A stretch of DNA of 64,000 nt from Streptomyces sp. NBC_00576 (GTDB lineage Bacteria; Actinomycetota; Actinomycetes; Streptomycetales; Streptomycetaceae), in the NCBI RefSeq assembly GCF_036345175.1, contig NZ_CP107780.1, positions 1,240,001 to 1,304,000 of the forward strand. The letters are read 5' to 3'. The translations under genes were made by a program, and so were the position numbers. Positions 28,115 through 35,992 of this stretch are shown in pieces (position 1 is the stretch's first letter; each line of letters opens with the position of its first letter). The notes under the pieces were generated by a model. That model was not told where the DNA came from. It saw nothing but the letters and a program-made list of their open reading frames with translations, and did not search any database.

Positions 28115-29467
28115 GTGAACGCACTGCACGACGAACCGGACGCCGTCCATGACGTGCTCGGTATCGGCTTCGGTCCGTCAAATCTGGCGCTGGCCATAGC
28201 CATCGCGGAACACAACGCACAAGCCGTGCCTGAGGAGCGGATTCACGCCGAGTTTCTGGAACGCCAGCCAAGGTTCGGCTGGCACCGCGGCATGCTCATC
28301 GACGACGCGACCATGCAGGTGTCCTTTCTCAAGGACCTGGTCACCATGCGCAATCCGACCAGCGATTTCAGCTTCCTGTGCTTCCTGCGGGACCGCGGCC
28401 GGCTGGTGGACTTCCTCAACGCGAAGACCCTCTTCCCGCTGCGGATCGAGTTCCACGAGTACTTCGAGTGGGCGGCCGCCCGGGTCGCGGACCAGGTCAC
28501 CTACGACGCCGAAGTGGTGTCCGTGGAGCCCGTACTGACCGAGGGCGGCGAGATCCGCTGGTTCGACGTGGTCAGCCGTGTGCCGGGCGATCCGGAGCGT
28601 ACGGTGGTCCGCCGGGCCCGCAACATCTCGGTGGCCGTCGGTCTCGAGCCGCACGTCCCGCCGGGCACCGCCCTGTCGGACCGCATCTGGCACAACAGCG
28701 AACTGGTCCCCCGCACCCGCGAGTTGAGCGGAACGGGTGCCTCGGTGGACCGCATTCTCGTCCTCGGCGCTGGTCAGAGCGGCGCCGAAGCGGTCGACTA
28801 CCTGCATCGCTCCTTCCCCGATACCGAGGTCTGCGCGGTCTTCGCCAAGTACGGCTACACGCCCGCCGACGACAGTCCCTTCGCCAACCGGATCTTCGAC
28901 CCGGAGGCAGTGGACGTCTACTTCCGGTCCCGGCCGGAGGTGAAGCAGTCCCTGCACGACTACCACCGCAGCACCAACTACTCGGTGGTCGACATGGACC
29001 TGATCGAGACGCTGTACGCCACCATGTACCGCGAGAAGGTCCAGGGCAACGAGCGGCTGCGGATGCGCAACGTCTCCCGCATCCGGGACGTCGAGCAGCT
29101 CAACGACCGGCTGGACGTCACCGTCGAGTATCTCCCCACCGGAGAACGGGAGGTGCTCTCCTGCGACGTCCTCGTGCACGCCACCGGCTACCGCCCCCGC
29201 GACCTCGACACCATGCTCGGCAGAGCCGCCAAGCTCTGCCTGCGGGACGACAACGACGCCGTACGGGTCGGCCGGGACCACCGGGTCGAGGTCTCGCCCG
29301 AAGTCACCGCCGGCATCTACCTCCAGGGCGCGACCGAGCACACGCACGGTCTCACCTCGACCCTGCTGTCGACGACCGCCGTGCGCTCGGGGGAGATCCT
29401 CGACTCCCTGCTCGACCGTCGCACGAGCGGGGTGACTGTGAGCACTGGGCAGGCGTCATCAACTTAA
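28115..29467 (+). CDS. L-ornithine N5-monooxygenase
   Basis: A 450-residue flavin-dependent N-hydroxylating monooxygenase (CchB/SidA/PvdA family) that converts L-ornithine to N5-hydroxyornithine using NADPH and O2. The FAD motif GIGFGPSNLALAIA is at residues 16-29, the substrate/FAD segment MQVSFLKDLVTMRNPTSDFSF follows, the NADPH motif VLGAGQSGAEAVDYL lies near 216, and the C-terminal HATGYRP near 355. GTG 28115 is chosen because GAAGGGAAG lies 5-13 bp upstream and the FAD motif then starts at the usual distance. The stop codon lies within the next iron box. Confidence 0.95.
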   Translation: MNALHDEPDAVHDVLGIGFGPSNLALAIAIAEHNAQAVPEERIHAEFLERQPRFGWHRGMLIDDATMQVSFLKDLVTMRNPTSDFSFLCFLRDRGRLVDFLNAKTLFPLRIEFHEYFEWAAARVADQVTYDAEVVSVEPVLTEGGEIRWFDVVSRVPGDPERTVVRRARNISVAVGLEPHVPPGTALSDRIWHNSELVPRTRELSGTGASVDRILVLGAGQSGAEAVDYLHRSFPDTEVCAVFAKYGYTPADDSPFANRIFDPEAVDVYFRSRPEVKQSLHDYHRSTNYSVVDMDLIETLYATMYREKVQGNERLRMRNVSRIRDVEQLNDRLDVTVEYLPTGEREVLSCDVLVHATGYRPRDLDTMLGRAAKLCLRDDNDAVRVGRDHRVEVSPEVTAGIYLQGATEHTHGLTSTLLSTTAVRSGEILDSLLDRRTSGVTVSTGQASST

Positions 29468-29482
29468 GGTAGCCTCACCTAA
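29464..29482. promoter_or_regulatory. Iron box overlapping the monooxygenase stop codon
   Basis: TTAAGGTAGCCTCACCTAA matches 15 of 19 positions of the consensus. It includes the TAA of the monooxygenase (29465-29467) and lies 85 bp before the exporter start, so the exporter/receptor genes probably have an iron-repressed promoter of their own. Confidence 0.75.
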
Positions 29483-29566
29483 GTTTTAGGCCTGCCCAAG
29501 TTGCACGCACCCACACTCGGGCAGGCCACACGGCCCCAACTGTCGTCCGATCCCGGAGGGGTACGG

Positions 29567-31264
29567 GTGAGTAGTCCTTCACAGCTGTCGGGGCGGGACG
29601 TCCTGCGGCAGGCAGTCAGAGGGCAACGGCGCGACGTCGCCCTCGGCGCACTGCTCGGCTCCGGCCATCAGCTGGGCGAAGTGATGGTGCCCGTCGTGAT
29701 CGGTCTGGTCATCGACCGCGCCGTCACGGGCTCCGACACCGGCGCCCTGCTGCGCTGGCTCGCCGTCCTCGCCTTCGTCTACGTCGGTCTCGCGCTCAGC
29801 TGGCGCTTCGGCGCCTGGTCCACCGACCGGGCCGCCGCCCAGGCCGAACACACCCTCCGCATCACCCTCGTACGCCGGGTCCTGGCCCCTGGGGGCGGTG
29901 CGGAGGAGGGCCGGCTGCCCGGCGCCCTCGCCAACATCGCCACCGAGGACGCCAAACGCGTCGGCGCCGTCAACATGGCGACCATGGCCGGGATTTCGGC
30001 TCTCGCCGGCCTCCTCGTGGGCGCGGTCGTCCTGCTGCGCATGTCCGTCACGCTCGGGCTCGTCGTGCTGCTCGGCACGCCCGTGCTGCTGTGGCTGGGC
30101 CATCTGCTGAGCAAGCCACTGGAGTCACGCAGCGAGGCCGAGCAGGAGCGGGCCGCGCACGCCTCGGCCGTCGCCGCCGACCTGGTGGCCGGCCTGCGCA
30201 TCCTCAAGGGCATCGGCGGCGAGTCCACGGCGCTGGCCCGCTACCGCACCACCAGCCGCGACTCCCTCCAGGCCACCCTGAAGGCCGCCCGCGCGCAGGC
30301 ATTCCAGAGCGGCATGGTGCTCGCCCTCACCGGCTGTCTGATCGCCGCCGTCGCCCTGGTCGGTGGCCGGCTCGCCACCCAAGGGGACATCAGCCTGGGC
30401 CAGTTGGTGTCGGCGGTCGGGCTCGCCCTCTTCCTCGTCGGCCCGCTGGAGACTCTCGCGTGGGTCAACGCCGAGCTCGCCCAGGGCCGCGCCTCGGCCA
30501 CCCGTATCGCGGAGGTACTGGCCGCCCCGCACAACGTCACCCCGGGCACGGCGACCCTCGCCGAGCCGGTGCGCGGCGCGATCCGCCTCACCGGTGTCAG
30601 CCTCGGCGGCCTCAAGGGCCTCGACCTCGACATCGCACCGGGTGAGCTGCTCGGCGTGGTCGCGACCGACCCCGCCCACGCGACCGACCTGCTGCGCTGC
30701 CTGGCCCGACGCTCCGACCCCGAGTCGGGCACCGTCGAGCTGGACGGCGTCCCCCTGCGGGATCTGGACCCGGCCGAGCTGCGCACCGCGGTGCTGGTCG
30801 CCGAGCACGACGCCGACCTCTTCGAGGGCACCCTCCGGGGGAACGTCACCGCGGCCGCCCCCCACGCCGCCGACCCTGAACCGGCGATGACCGCGGCGGG
30901 CGTGGCCCAGGTCGCGCAGAGCCTGCCGGACGGCGAGGACACCGCGGTCAGTGAGCGGGGCCGCTCGCTCTCCGGCGGCCAGCGTCAACGCGTCGCGCTG
31001 GCAAGGGCGTTGGCGGCCGACCGGCCCGTCCTGGTGGTCCACGATCCGACCACCGCCGTCGACACGGTGACCGAGGCGGGCATCGCCACCGGCGTCCGGG
31101 AGATCCGCAAGGGCCGTACGACGGTGCTGGTCACCAACAGTCCCGCGCTGCTGTCGGTCACCGACCGGGTCGTGCTGTTGGAGGACGGGCAGGTCACCGA
31201 CATCGCCTCACACGCCGACCTGATCCACCGTCACGAGACCTACCGAGCGGCGGTGCTGTCATGA
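29567..31264 (+). CDS. ABC exporter half-transporter 1 (degenerate Walker A, intact signature)
   Basis: A 565-residue type IV ABC half-transporter: an N-terminal six-helix domain (about 20-315) and a C-terminal ATPase. The ATP site is unusual. Where Walker A belongs (about residue 363) the sequence is VVATDPAHATDLL without GxGKST. The signature LSGGQRQRVALARALA is perfect, Walker B ends VLVVHDPTTAVD (Asp for catalytic Glu), and the H-loop His is Asn (LVTNSPALL). GTG 29567 is chosen for the CGGAGGGG site just upstream; in-frame TTG/GTG codons further upstream lack one. It overlaps the next gene by 4 bp. The probable role is export of the apo-siderophore as a heterodimer. Confidence 0.9.
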   Translation: MSSPSQLSGRDVLRQAVRGQRRDVALGALLGSGHQLGEVMVPVVIGLVIDRAVTGSDTGALLRWLAVLAFVYVGLALSWRFGAWSTDRAAAQAEHTLRITLVRRVLAPGGGAEEGRLPGALANIATEDAKRVGAVNMATMAGISALAGLLVGAVVLLRMSVTLGLVVLLGTPVLLWLGHLLSKPLESRSEAEQERAAHASAVAADLVAGLRILKGIGGESTALARYRTTSRDSLQATLKAARAQAFQSGMVLALTGCLIAAVALVGGRLATQGDISLGQLVSAVGLALFLVGPLETLAWVNAELAQGRASATRIAEVLAAPHNVTPGTATLAEPVRGAIRLTGVSLGGLKGLDLDIAPGELLGVVATDPAHATDLLRCLARRSDPESGTVELDGVPLRDLDPAELRTAVLVAEHDADLFEGTLRGNVTAAAPHAADPEPAMTAAGVAQVAQSLPDGEDTAVSERGRSLSGGQRQRVALARALAADRPVLVVHDPTTAVDTVTEAGIATGVREIRKGRTTVLVTNSPALLSVTDRVVLLEDGQVTDIASHADLIHRHETYRAAVLS

Positions 31265-33090
31265 GCGGCCAGGAATTCTCCGGCGGGGCGCGGGAGTTGC
31301 TCCCCACGGCGACACCCCGGCGTACCCGTGGCGCGGTCCGCGAACTGGTCCGACCGCACCGCTCGCTCGCCCTCGGCGCCTTCGCCGTGATGGTCGCGGC
31401 GACCGCTGTAGGGCTGCTCGTCCAGCCGCTCCTGGGCCGCATGGTGGACATGGTCGCCGACCACCGCCCGCCGGACGACCTGACCCTCCCCGTTGTTCTC
31501 CTGATCGTGGTGGCCGTCGCCCAGGGCGTCTCCACCACGCTCGGGTTGTCCCTGGTGTCCCGACTCGGGGAGACCGTGCTGGCGCAGCTGCGCGAACGGT
31601 TCGTCGAGCGGGCGCTGCGGCTGCCCCTGGAGCAGGTGGAGAAGGCCGGGTCCGGCGACCTCAACGCCCGTGTCACCAGGGATGTTTCGGTGGTCGGCGA
31701 GGCGGTGCGGGGCGCGCTGCCCGAGCTGGCCCGCTCACTGCTCGCCATCGTGCTGACGTTCGCCGCGATGGCCGCACTGGACTGGCACTTCCTGCTGGCC
31801 GCGCTGCTCGCGGTACCCATCCAGGCGGGGACCGCGCGCTGGTACGTACGCAACGCCGTACCGCTGTACGCCGAGCAGCGCATCGCCATGGGAGCCCAGC
31901 AGCAGCAGTTGCTGGACACCATCGCGGGCGCCGGCACCGTACGGGCGTTCCGGCTGGAGGAATCGCACACCGAGTCCGTCACCCGACGTTCGTCCGCCGC
32001 GGTCGCGTTGACGATGCGGGGCGTGCGGCTGGTGCTCGACTTCTACAACCGGCTGCACCTCGCCGAGTACACCGGCCTCACCGCGGTCCTGGTCACCGGG
32101 TTCCTGCTGGTGCGCGCCGACTCCGTGTCCATCGGTACGGCCACGGCCGCCGCGCTCTACTTCCACAGCCTCTTCGGCCCGGTCAACCAGGCCCTCGCGC
32201 TGCTCGACGACGCCCAGTCCGCGACGGCCGCGCTGGCCCGGCTGGTCGGCGTCACGGACATACCCGAGCCCGAGGCCGCTCCCCCGGCGCCCACCGCGCA
32301 GCAGCGCGAGCCCGGTACGGTCACCGTGACCGGCGTCCACCACGAGTACGTACCCGGGCGTCCCGTCCTTCGGGACGTTCATCTCACGCTCGCGGCCGGG
32401 GAACGGGTCGCGCTGGTGGGGCCGAGCGGGGCGGGCAAGACGACGCTCGCCAAGCTCATCGCGGGGGTGCACGAGCCGACCGCCGGCACGGTTTTGCTGA
32501 CCGGCGTGTCAACGTCCGCCGAGAGCCTGCCGGTTGCCCTGGTCACCCAGGAGACGCATGTCTTCGCGGGCCCGCTCGCCGACGATCTGCGTCTCGCGCG
32601 CGCCGAGGCGACGGACGAAGCTCTGCGCACCGCCCTCACCGAAGTGGACGCGCTGGGCTGGGTGTTGGCGCTGCCCGAGGGTCTGGCCACCGTCGTCGGG
32701 GAGGGCGGGCATCGGCTCACCGCCGCCCAGGTGCAGCAACTCGCCCTGGCCCGGCTGGTGCTGGCGGATCCGCCGGTCGCCGTACTGGACGAGGCGACGG
32801 CCGAGGCAGGCAGTAGCGGTGCGCGGCTGCTGGAGAAGGCCGCCGACCGGGCGATCGAGAACCGCACCGCGCTCGTGGTCGCCCACCGTCTCACCCAGGC
32901 CGCCGACTCGGACCGGATCGTCGTCATGGACGGCGGCCGCATCGTGGAGAGCGGCACCCATGACGAGCTGTGCGCGGCGGCCGGCACCTACGCCCTCCTG
33001 TGGCAGGCCTGGTCCGGTACCCGTACGACAGCCGAGAAGCCCCCCACGCGCCCCAGCACCGACACAACCACCACCGTGAAGGACCACTGA
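31261..33090 (+). CDS. ABC exporter half-transporter 2 (intact Walker A/B, degenerate signature)
   Basis: A 609-residue ABC half-transporter complementary to its neighbour. Six membrane helices (about 30-320) precede the ATPase. Walker A is GPSGAGKTTLAKL (near 386), Walker B VAVLDEATAE (near 506) with catalytic Glu, and the H-loop His is present (VVAHRLTQ). The signature is LTAAQVQQLALARL instead of LSGGQ. Paired with half-transporter 1, this gives one competent composite ATP site and one degenerate site. The ATG overlaps the previous stop by 4 bp and the TGA overlaps the next ATG by 1 bp. Confidence 0.9.
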   Translation: MSGQEFSGGARELLPTATPRRTRGAVRELVRPHRSLALGAFAVMVAATAVGLLVQPLLGRMVDMVADHRPPDDLTLPVVLLIVVAVAQGVSTTLGLSLVSRLGETVLAQLRERFVERALRLPLEQVEKAGSGDLNARVTRDVSVVGEAVRGALPELARSLLAIVLTFAAMAALDWHFLLAALLAVPIQAGTARWYVRNAVPLYAEQRIAMGAQQQQLLDTIAGAGTVRAFRLEESHTESVTRRSSAAVALTMRGVRLVLDFYNRLHLAEYTGLTAVLVTGFLLVRADSVSIGTATAAALYFHSLFGPVNQALALLDDAQSATAALARLVGVTDIPEPEAAPPAPTAQQREPGTVTVTGVHHEYVPGRPVLRDVHLTLAAGERVALVGPSGAGKTTLAKLIAGVHEPTAGTVLLTGVSTSAESLPVALVTQETHVFAGPLADDLRLARAEATDEALRTALTEVDALGWVLALPEGLATVVGEGGHRLTAAQVQQLALARLVLADPPVAVLDEATAEAGSSGARLLEKAADRAIENRTALVVAHRLTQAADSDRIVVMDGGRIVESGTHDELCAAAGTYALLWQAWSGTRTTAEKPPTRPSTDTTTTVKDH

Positions 33091-34151
33091 TGTTCGGCTC
33101 TCCCAGAGGCACTCGGCTCGCCGCAACGCTCACCTCCGTACTGCTCCTCTTCGGCACCGCCGCCGCCTGCGGCTCCGACGACGACTCCGGCACGGCGGGC
33201 TCCGCGGCAGACGCGTCCGCCAACTCCGCCTTCCCGGTGACCCTTTCGCACAAGTACGGCAGCACCACGATCAAGTCCGAGCCGAAGCGGATCGTCACGG
33301 TCGGTCTGACCGACCAGGACGCCGTGCTCGCGCTGGGCAAGGTGCCGGTCGGTACGACCGAGTGGCTGGGCGGCTACAAGGGGGCCGTCGGCCCGTGGGC
33401 GGCGGACAAGCTGGGCAGCGCGGCGGCGCCGACCGTCCTGAAGGACACCGGCACGGGCCCGCAGACCGAGAAGATCGCCGCCCTGCGGCCGGACCTGATC
33501 CTCGCGGTCTACGGCGGACTGACGAAGGCGCAGTACGACACCCTGTCGAAGTTCGCCCCGGTGGTGGCCCAGCCGAAGGAGTACAACGACTACGGCGTGC
33601 CGTGGCAGAACCAGACCGAGATCATCGGCAAGGCGCTCGGCCAGGAGGCCAAGGCGAAGGAGCTGGTCACCGGCGTCGAGTCCGACTTCAAGAAGGTGGC
33701 GGCCGAGCACCCCGAGTTCGCCGGCGCCACCGCCGTGATGGCGACCCCGTACGAGGGCACCTTCGTCTTCGGTAGCCAGGACCCGCGCTCGCGCGTCCTC
33801 ACGAACCTCGGTTTCAAGCTGCCCACCGACCTGGACAAGGTCATCGGTGACGAGTTCGGCGCCAACATCAGCAAGGAACGCACCGATCTCCTCGACACGG
33901 ACGCGATCGTGTGGATCGTCTCCGACACCACCAAGGACAGGGCGAAGCTGCGGCAGGACCCCCTGTACGCGGACCTGAAGGTGGCCAAGGAGGACCGTGA
34001 GGTCTTCGTCAAGGAGACCAGCGACTACGGCAACTCGGTGTCGTTCGTGTCCGTGCTGAGCCTGCCGTACATGCTGGAGCGGCTGGTCCCGCAACTGTCG
34101 GCGGCCGTCGACGGCAAGACGGACACGAAGGTGACCGAGCCGACAAGTTGA
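33090..34151 (+). CDS. Iron-siderophore-binding lipoprotein
   Basis: A 353-residue FecB/FepB-type (type III periplasmic-binding fold) receptor. A Sec signal with lipobox TAAAC places the lipidated Cys at residue 27, followed by a flexible Ser/Asp/Gly linker. RIVTVGLTDQDAVLALGKVPVGTTEW and IAALRPDLILA are typical family blocks. It starts in a TGATG overlap with the exporter gene. It should capture the ferric siderophore at the outer face of the membrane and pass it to the FecCD importer at 22630-25707, 7 kb away in the same locus. Confidence 0.93.
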   Translation: MFGSPRGTRLAATLTSVLLLFGTAAACGSDDDSGTAGSAADASANSAFPVTLSHKYGSTTIKSEPKRIVTVGLTDQDAVLALGKVPVGTTEWLGGYKGAVGPWAADKLGSAAAPTVLKDTGTGPQTEKIAALRPDLILAVYGGLTKAQYDTLSKFAPVVAQPKEYNDYGVPWQNQTEIIGKALGQEAKAKELVTGVESDFKKVAAEHPEFAGATAVMATPYEGTFVFGSQDPRSRVLTNLGFKLPTDLDKVIGDEFGANISKERTDLLDTDAIVWIVSDTTKDRAKLRQDPLYADLKVAKEDREVFVKETSDYGNSVSFVSVLSLPYMLERLVPQLSAAVDGKTDTKVTEPTS

Positions 34152-34166
34152 CAGCCCATCACATAA

Positions 34167-34201
34167 GTGCGGCCCGACCGGAGTTCCCGGCCGGGCCGCA
34201 C
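34167..34201. terminator. Strong hairpin terminator after the siderophore locus
   Basis: GTGCGGCCCGACCGG (34167-34181) pairs with CCGGCCGGGCCGCAC (34187-34201) with one mismatch and a 5-nt loop. It lies 15 bp after the receptor stop and 17 bp before the convergent GH43 stop, so it probably ends both transcripts. Confidence 0.8.
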
Positions 34202-34218
34202 CCTTCTCCTTCATCGAC

Positions 34219-35724
34219 TCACGTGGTGGGCCTGATCTGCCACTGCTGGCAGTTGTTGCTGAGCCAGGTCCACTGGCGTACGTCGGCGCCGTTCGCGGTG
34301 GAGCAGTCGGCGACGTCGGCGACCTTGCCGGTGGACTCGTTGACGATGCGGACATAGTCGCCGGTGGCGGTGTAGACGAGCCTGAACTTCTGGCAGTTGT
34401 TGTTCAGCCAGGACCACTGGCGCAGATCGGTGCCGTCGGCCGTGGCGCAGCCCGCGGTGTCCATCACCTTGCCGGTGGCGACGTTGACCAGGCGACTGGT
34501 GTCGTTGGCCTGGTCCTCGATGCGCCACTTCTGGTTGGTGCCGCCGTTGCAGGTCCACTGGAAGATGTTGGTGCCGTCGGCGGTGTTCCCGCCTTCCACG
34601 TCAAGGCACTTGCCGCTGTTGCGGTTCACCAGCGTGTACGCGGTCGGGGTCGCGGCGGTCTCGCCGGACGGCCCGGGCAGCGTGGTGCCGAGCGCGACGG
34701 GGGTGCCGAAGTTCGGCGTGCCGTCCGCGTTCCAGGTGAACTTCTGGGCGCGGGTGGTACGGCCGTTGCCGCAGCCGCCCGAGGCCGAGTTGTTGGCGTG
34801 GTAGACGATCCAGTTCTCGGTGCCGTCGGGCGAGGTGAAGAACCCGTTGTGGCCCGGCCCGTAGACCCCGGCGGCGTCGTTGCGCTGGAAGACGGGCGTC
34901 TGCTTCTTCGTCCAGGAGGACGCGAGCAGCGGGTCGGTGCCGGTGAGTTCGAGCTGGCCGAGCTTGTAGTCGGCGGTCTGGCAGTAGCTCGCGGAGAAGG
35001 TGAGGAAGGTCCGGCCGTCGTGGTAGAGCGGCTCGGGTCCCTCGTTGACGGGCGCCCCGGAGGTCTCCCAGGCCAGCGTCGGCTGCGAGATGAGGCTGAA
35101 GGTGGAGCCGCTGACCGTGTAGGGGTTGCTCATCGGCGCGATGACCAGGCTCTGCTTGCTGCCGCCGATGGCACCGCTGCCGACCAGGTAGAGCTTGTTG
35201 TTGTACGTCAGCACCGTGGCGTCGATGAGCCAGCCACCCGGGTCGAGGTTGGACCCGGTGAGCTGGTTCTTGAAGGTGTACGGGCCCATCGGATCGGTGC
35301 CGGCGCTCTCCACGACGTACGTCCGCTGCTGGTCGCAGCAGGCGGCCCCGCTCGGCGCGCCGGAGTAGTACAGATACCAGTGGCCGTCGAAGAAGTGCAG
35401 CTCGGGCGCCCAGAAGTTGTTGTTGCGGGTCGAGGTGGTGTCACTCCAGACCTGCACACTGGGGGCCGTCGCCAGCCCGGCCAGGGTCGGCGACTTGCGC
35501 ATGGTCAGGACGCCGGTGAAGGACGTGGTGACCAGGTAGTAGTTGCCGTTGTAGTACTCCAGCCAGGGGTCGGCACCCTTCTGGGACTTGACCGGGTTCG
35601 TGTACGGCCGCCCCTCGGCCGCGGCGGCGGGCTGGATGCCGACGACAGGTACGAGCAGCGCCAGCAGCGCTGCCAGGAGGGTCAGCCAGCGACGGGTACG
35701 GAACACAAACGGGTCCCTTCTCAT
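34219..35724 (-). CDS. Secreted GH43 glycoside hydrolase with C-terminal ricin-type lectin (CBM13)
   Basis: A 501-residue secreted enzyme. Signal peptide: basic MRRDPFVFRTRRW, hydrophobic core, cleavage likely after PAAAA (residues ~35-38). The GH43 five-bladed propeller carries a catalytic-base Asp in GADPWLEYYNG (near 51), the pKa-tuning Asp in WLIDATVL (near 166) and acid Glu in NEGPEPLYHDG (near 232). Residues about 375-501 form a ricin B-type trefoil with NQKW, NCQKF and CQQW repeats. The likely activity is alpha-L-arabinofuranosidase or related arabinan/xylan debranching; the exact activity is not readable. ATG 35724 fits the signal peptide, although no strong ribosome site precedes it. 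Confidence 0.88.
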   Translation of the reverse strand: MRRDPFVFRTRRWLTLLAALLALLVPVVGIQPAAAAEGRPYTNPVKSQKGADPWLEYYNGNYYLVTTSFTGVLTMRKSPTLAGLATAPSVQVWSDTTSTRNNNFWAPELHFFDGHWYLYYSGAPSGAACCDQQRTYVVESAGTDPMGPYTFKNQLTGSNLDPGGWLIDATVLTYNNKLYLVGSGAIGGSKQSLVIAPMSNPYTVSGSTFSLISQPTLAWETSGAPVNEGPEPLYHDGRTFLTFSASYCQTADYKLGQLELTGTDPLLASSWTKKQTPVFQRNDAAGVYGPGHNGFFTSPDGTENWIVYHANNSASGGCGNGRTTRAQKFTWNADGTPNFGTPVALGTTLPGPSGETAATPTAYTLVNRNSGKCLDVEGGNTADGTNIFQWTCNGGTNQKWRIEDQANDTSRLVNVATGKVMDTAGCATADGTDLRQWSWLNNNCQKFRLVYTATGDYVRIVNESTGKVADVADCSTANGADVRQWTWLSNNCQQWQIRPTT

Positions 35725-35730
35725 GGTCAC

Positions 35731-35877
35731 AACGTTCGAAATTCCGGACGATGTACGTAACTTCGACCAGAACATAGGTACGCGAGGTGCACACGTCAAC
35801 GCTTGTGACAGGTTCGGTTCCGGTTTACATGTCACGCTCAGAAAACAACTTGTCCGACCAGCCGAACGTTGTTCGAA
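35731..35877. promoter_or_regulatory. Divergent GH43 promoter region with related operator-like repeats
   Basis: The 268 bp between the two GH43 genes contain AACGTTCGAA (35731-35740) and AACGTTGTTCGAA (35866-35878 region); the latter embeds the inverted repeat CGAAC-GTT-GTTCG (35863-35875). The shared AACGTT/TTCGAA parts next to both start points suggest one LacI/ROK-like regulator acting on both genes. No regulator gene is adjacent. Confidence 0.45.
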
Positions 35878-35992
35878 AACTCTTGACGCCCCTGGTCGCA
35901 TCGATTGACACTCTCGCAACGCGCGGACACACAGACGAAATCTGATGTCTCCCGTTTACCACCCCCGTGTCCGAGCAGAGGAAGCCGAAACG

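Noticed and set aside
35945..35992. Earlier ATG at 35945 as start of the double GH43 gene
   Set aside because: It lacks a ribosome-binding site and would place 16 hydrophilic residues ahead of a complete signal peptide; ATG 35993 has AGAGGAAG.
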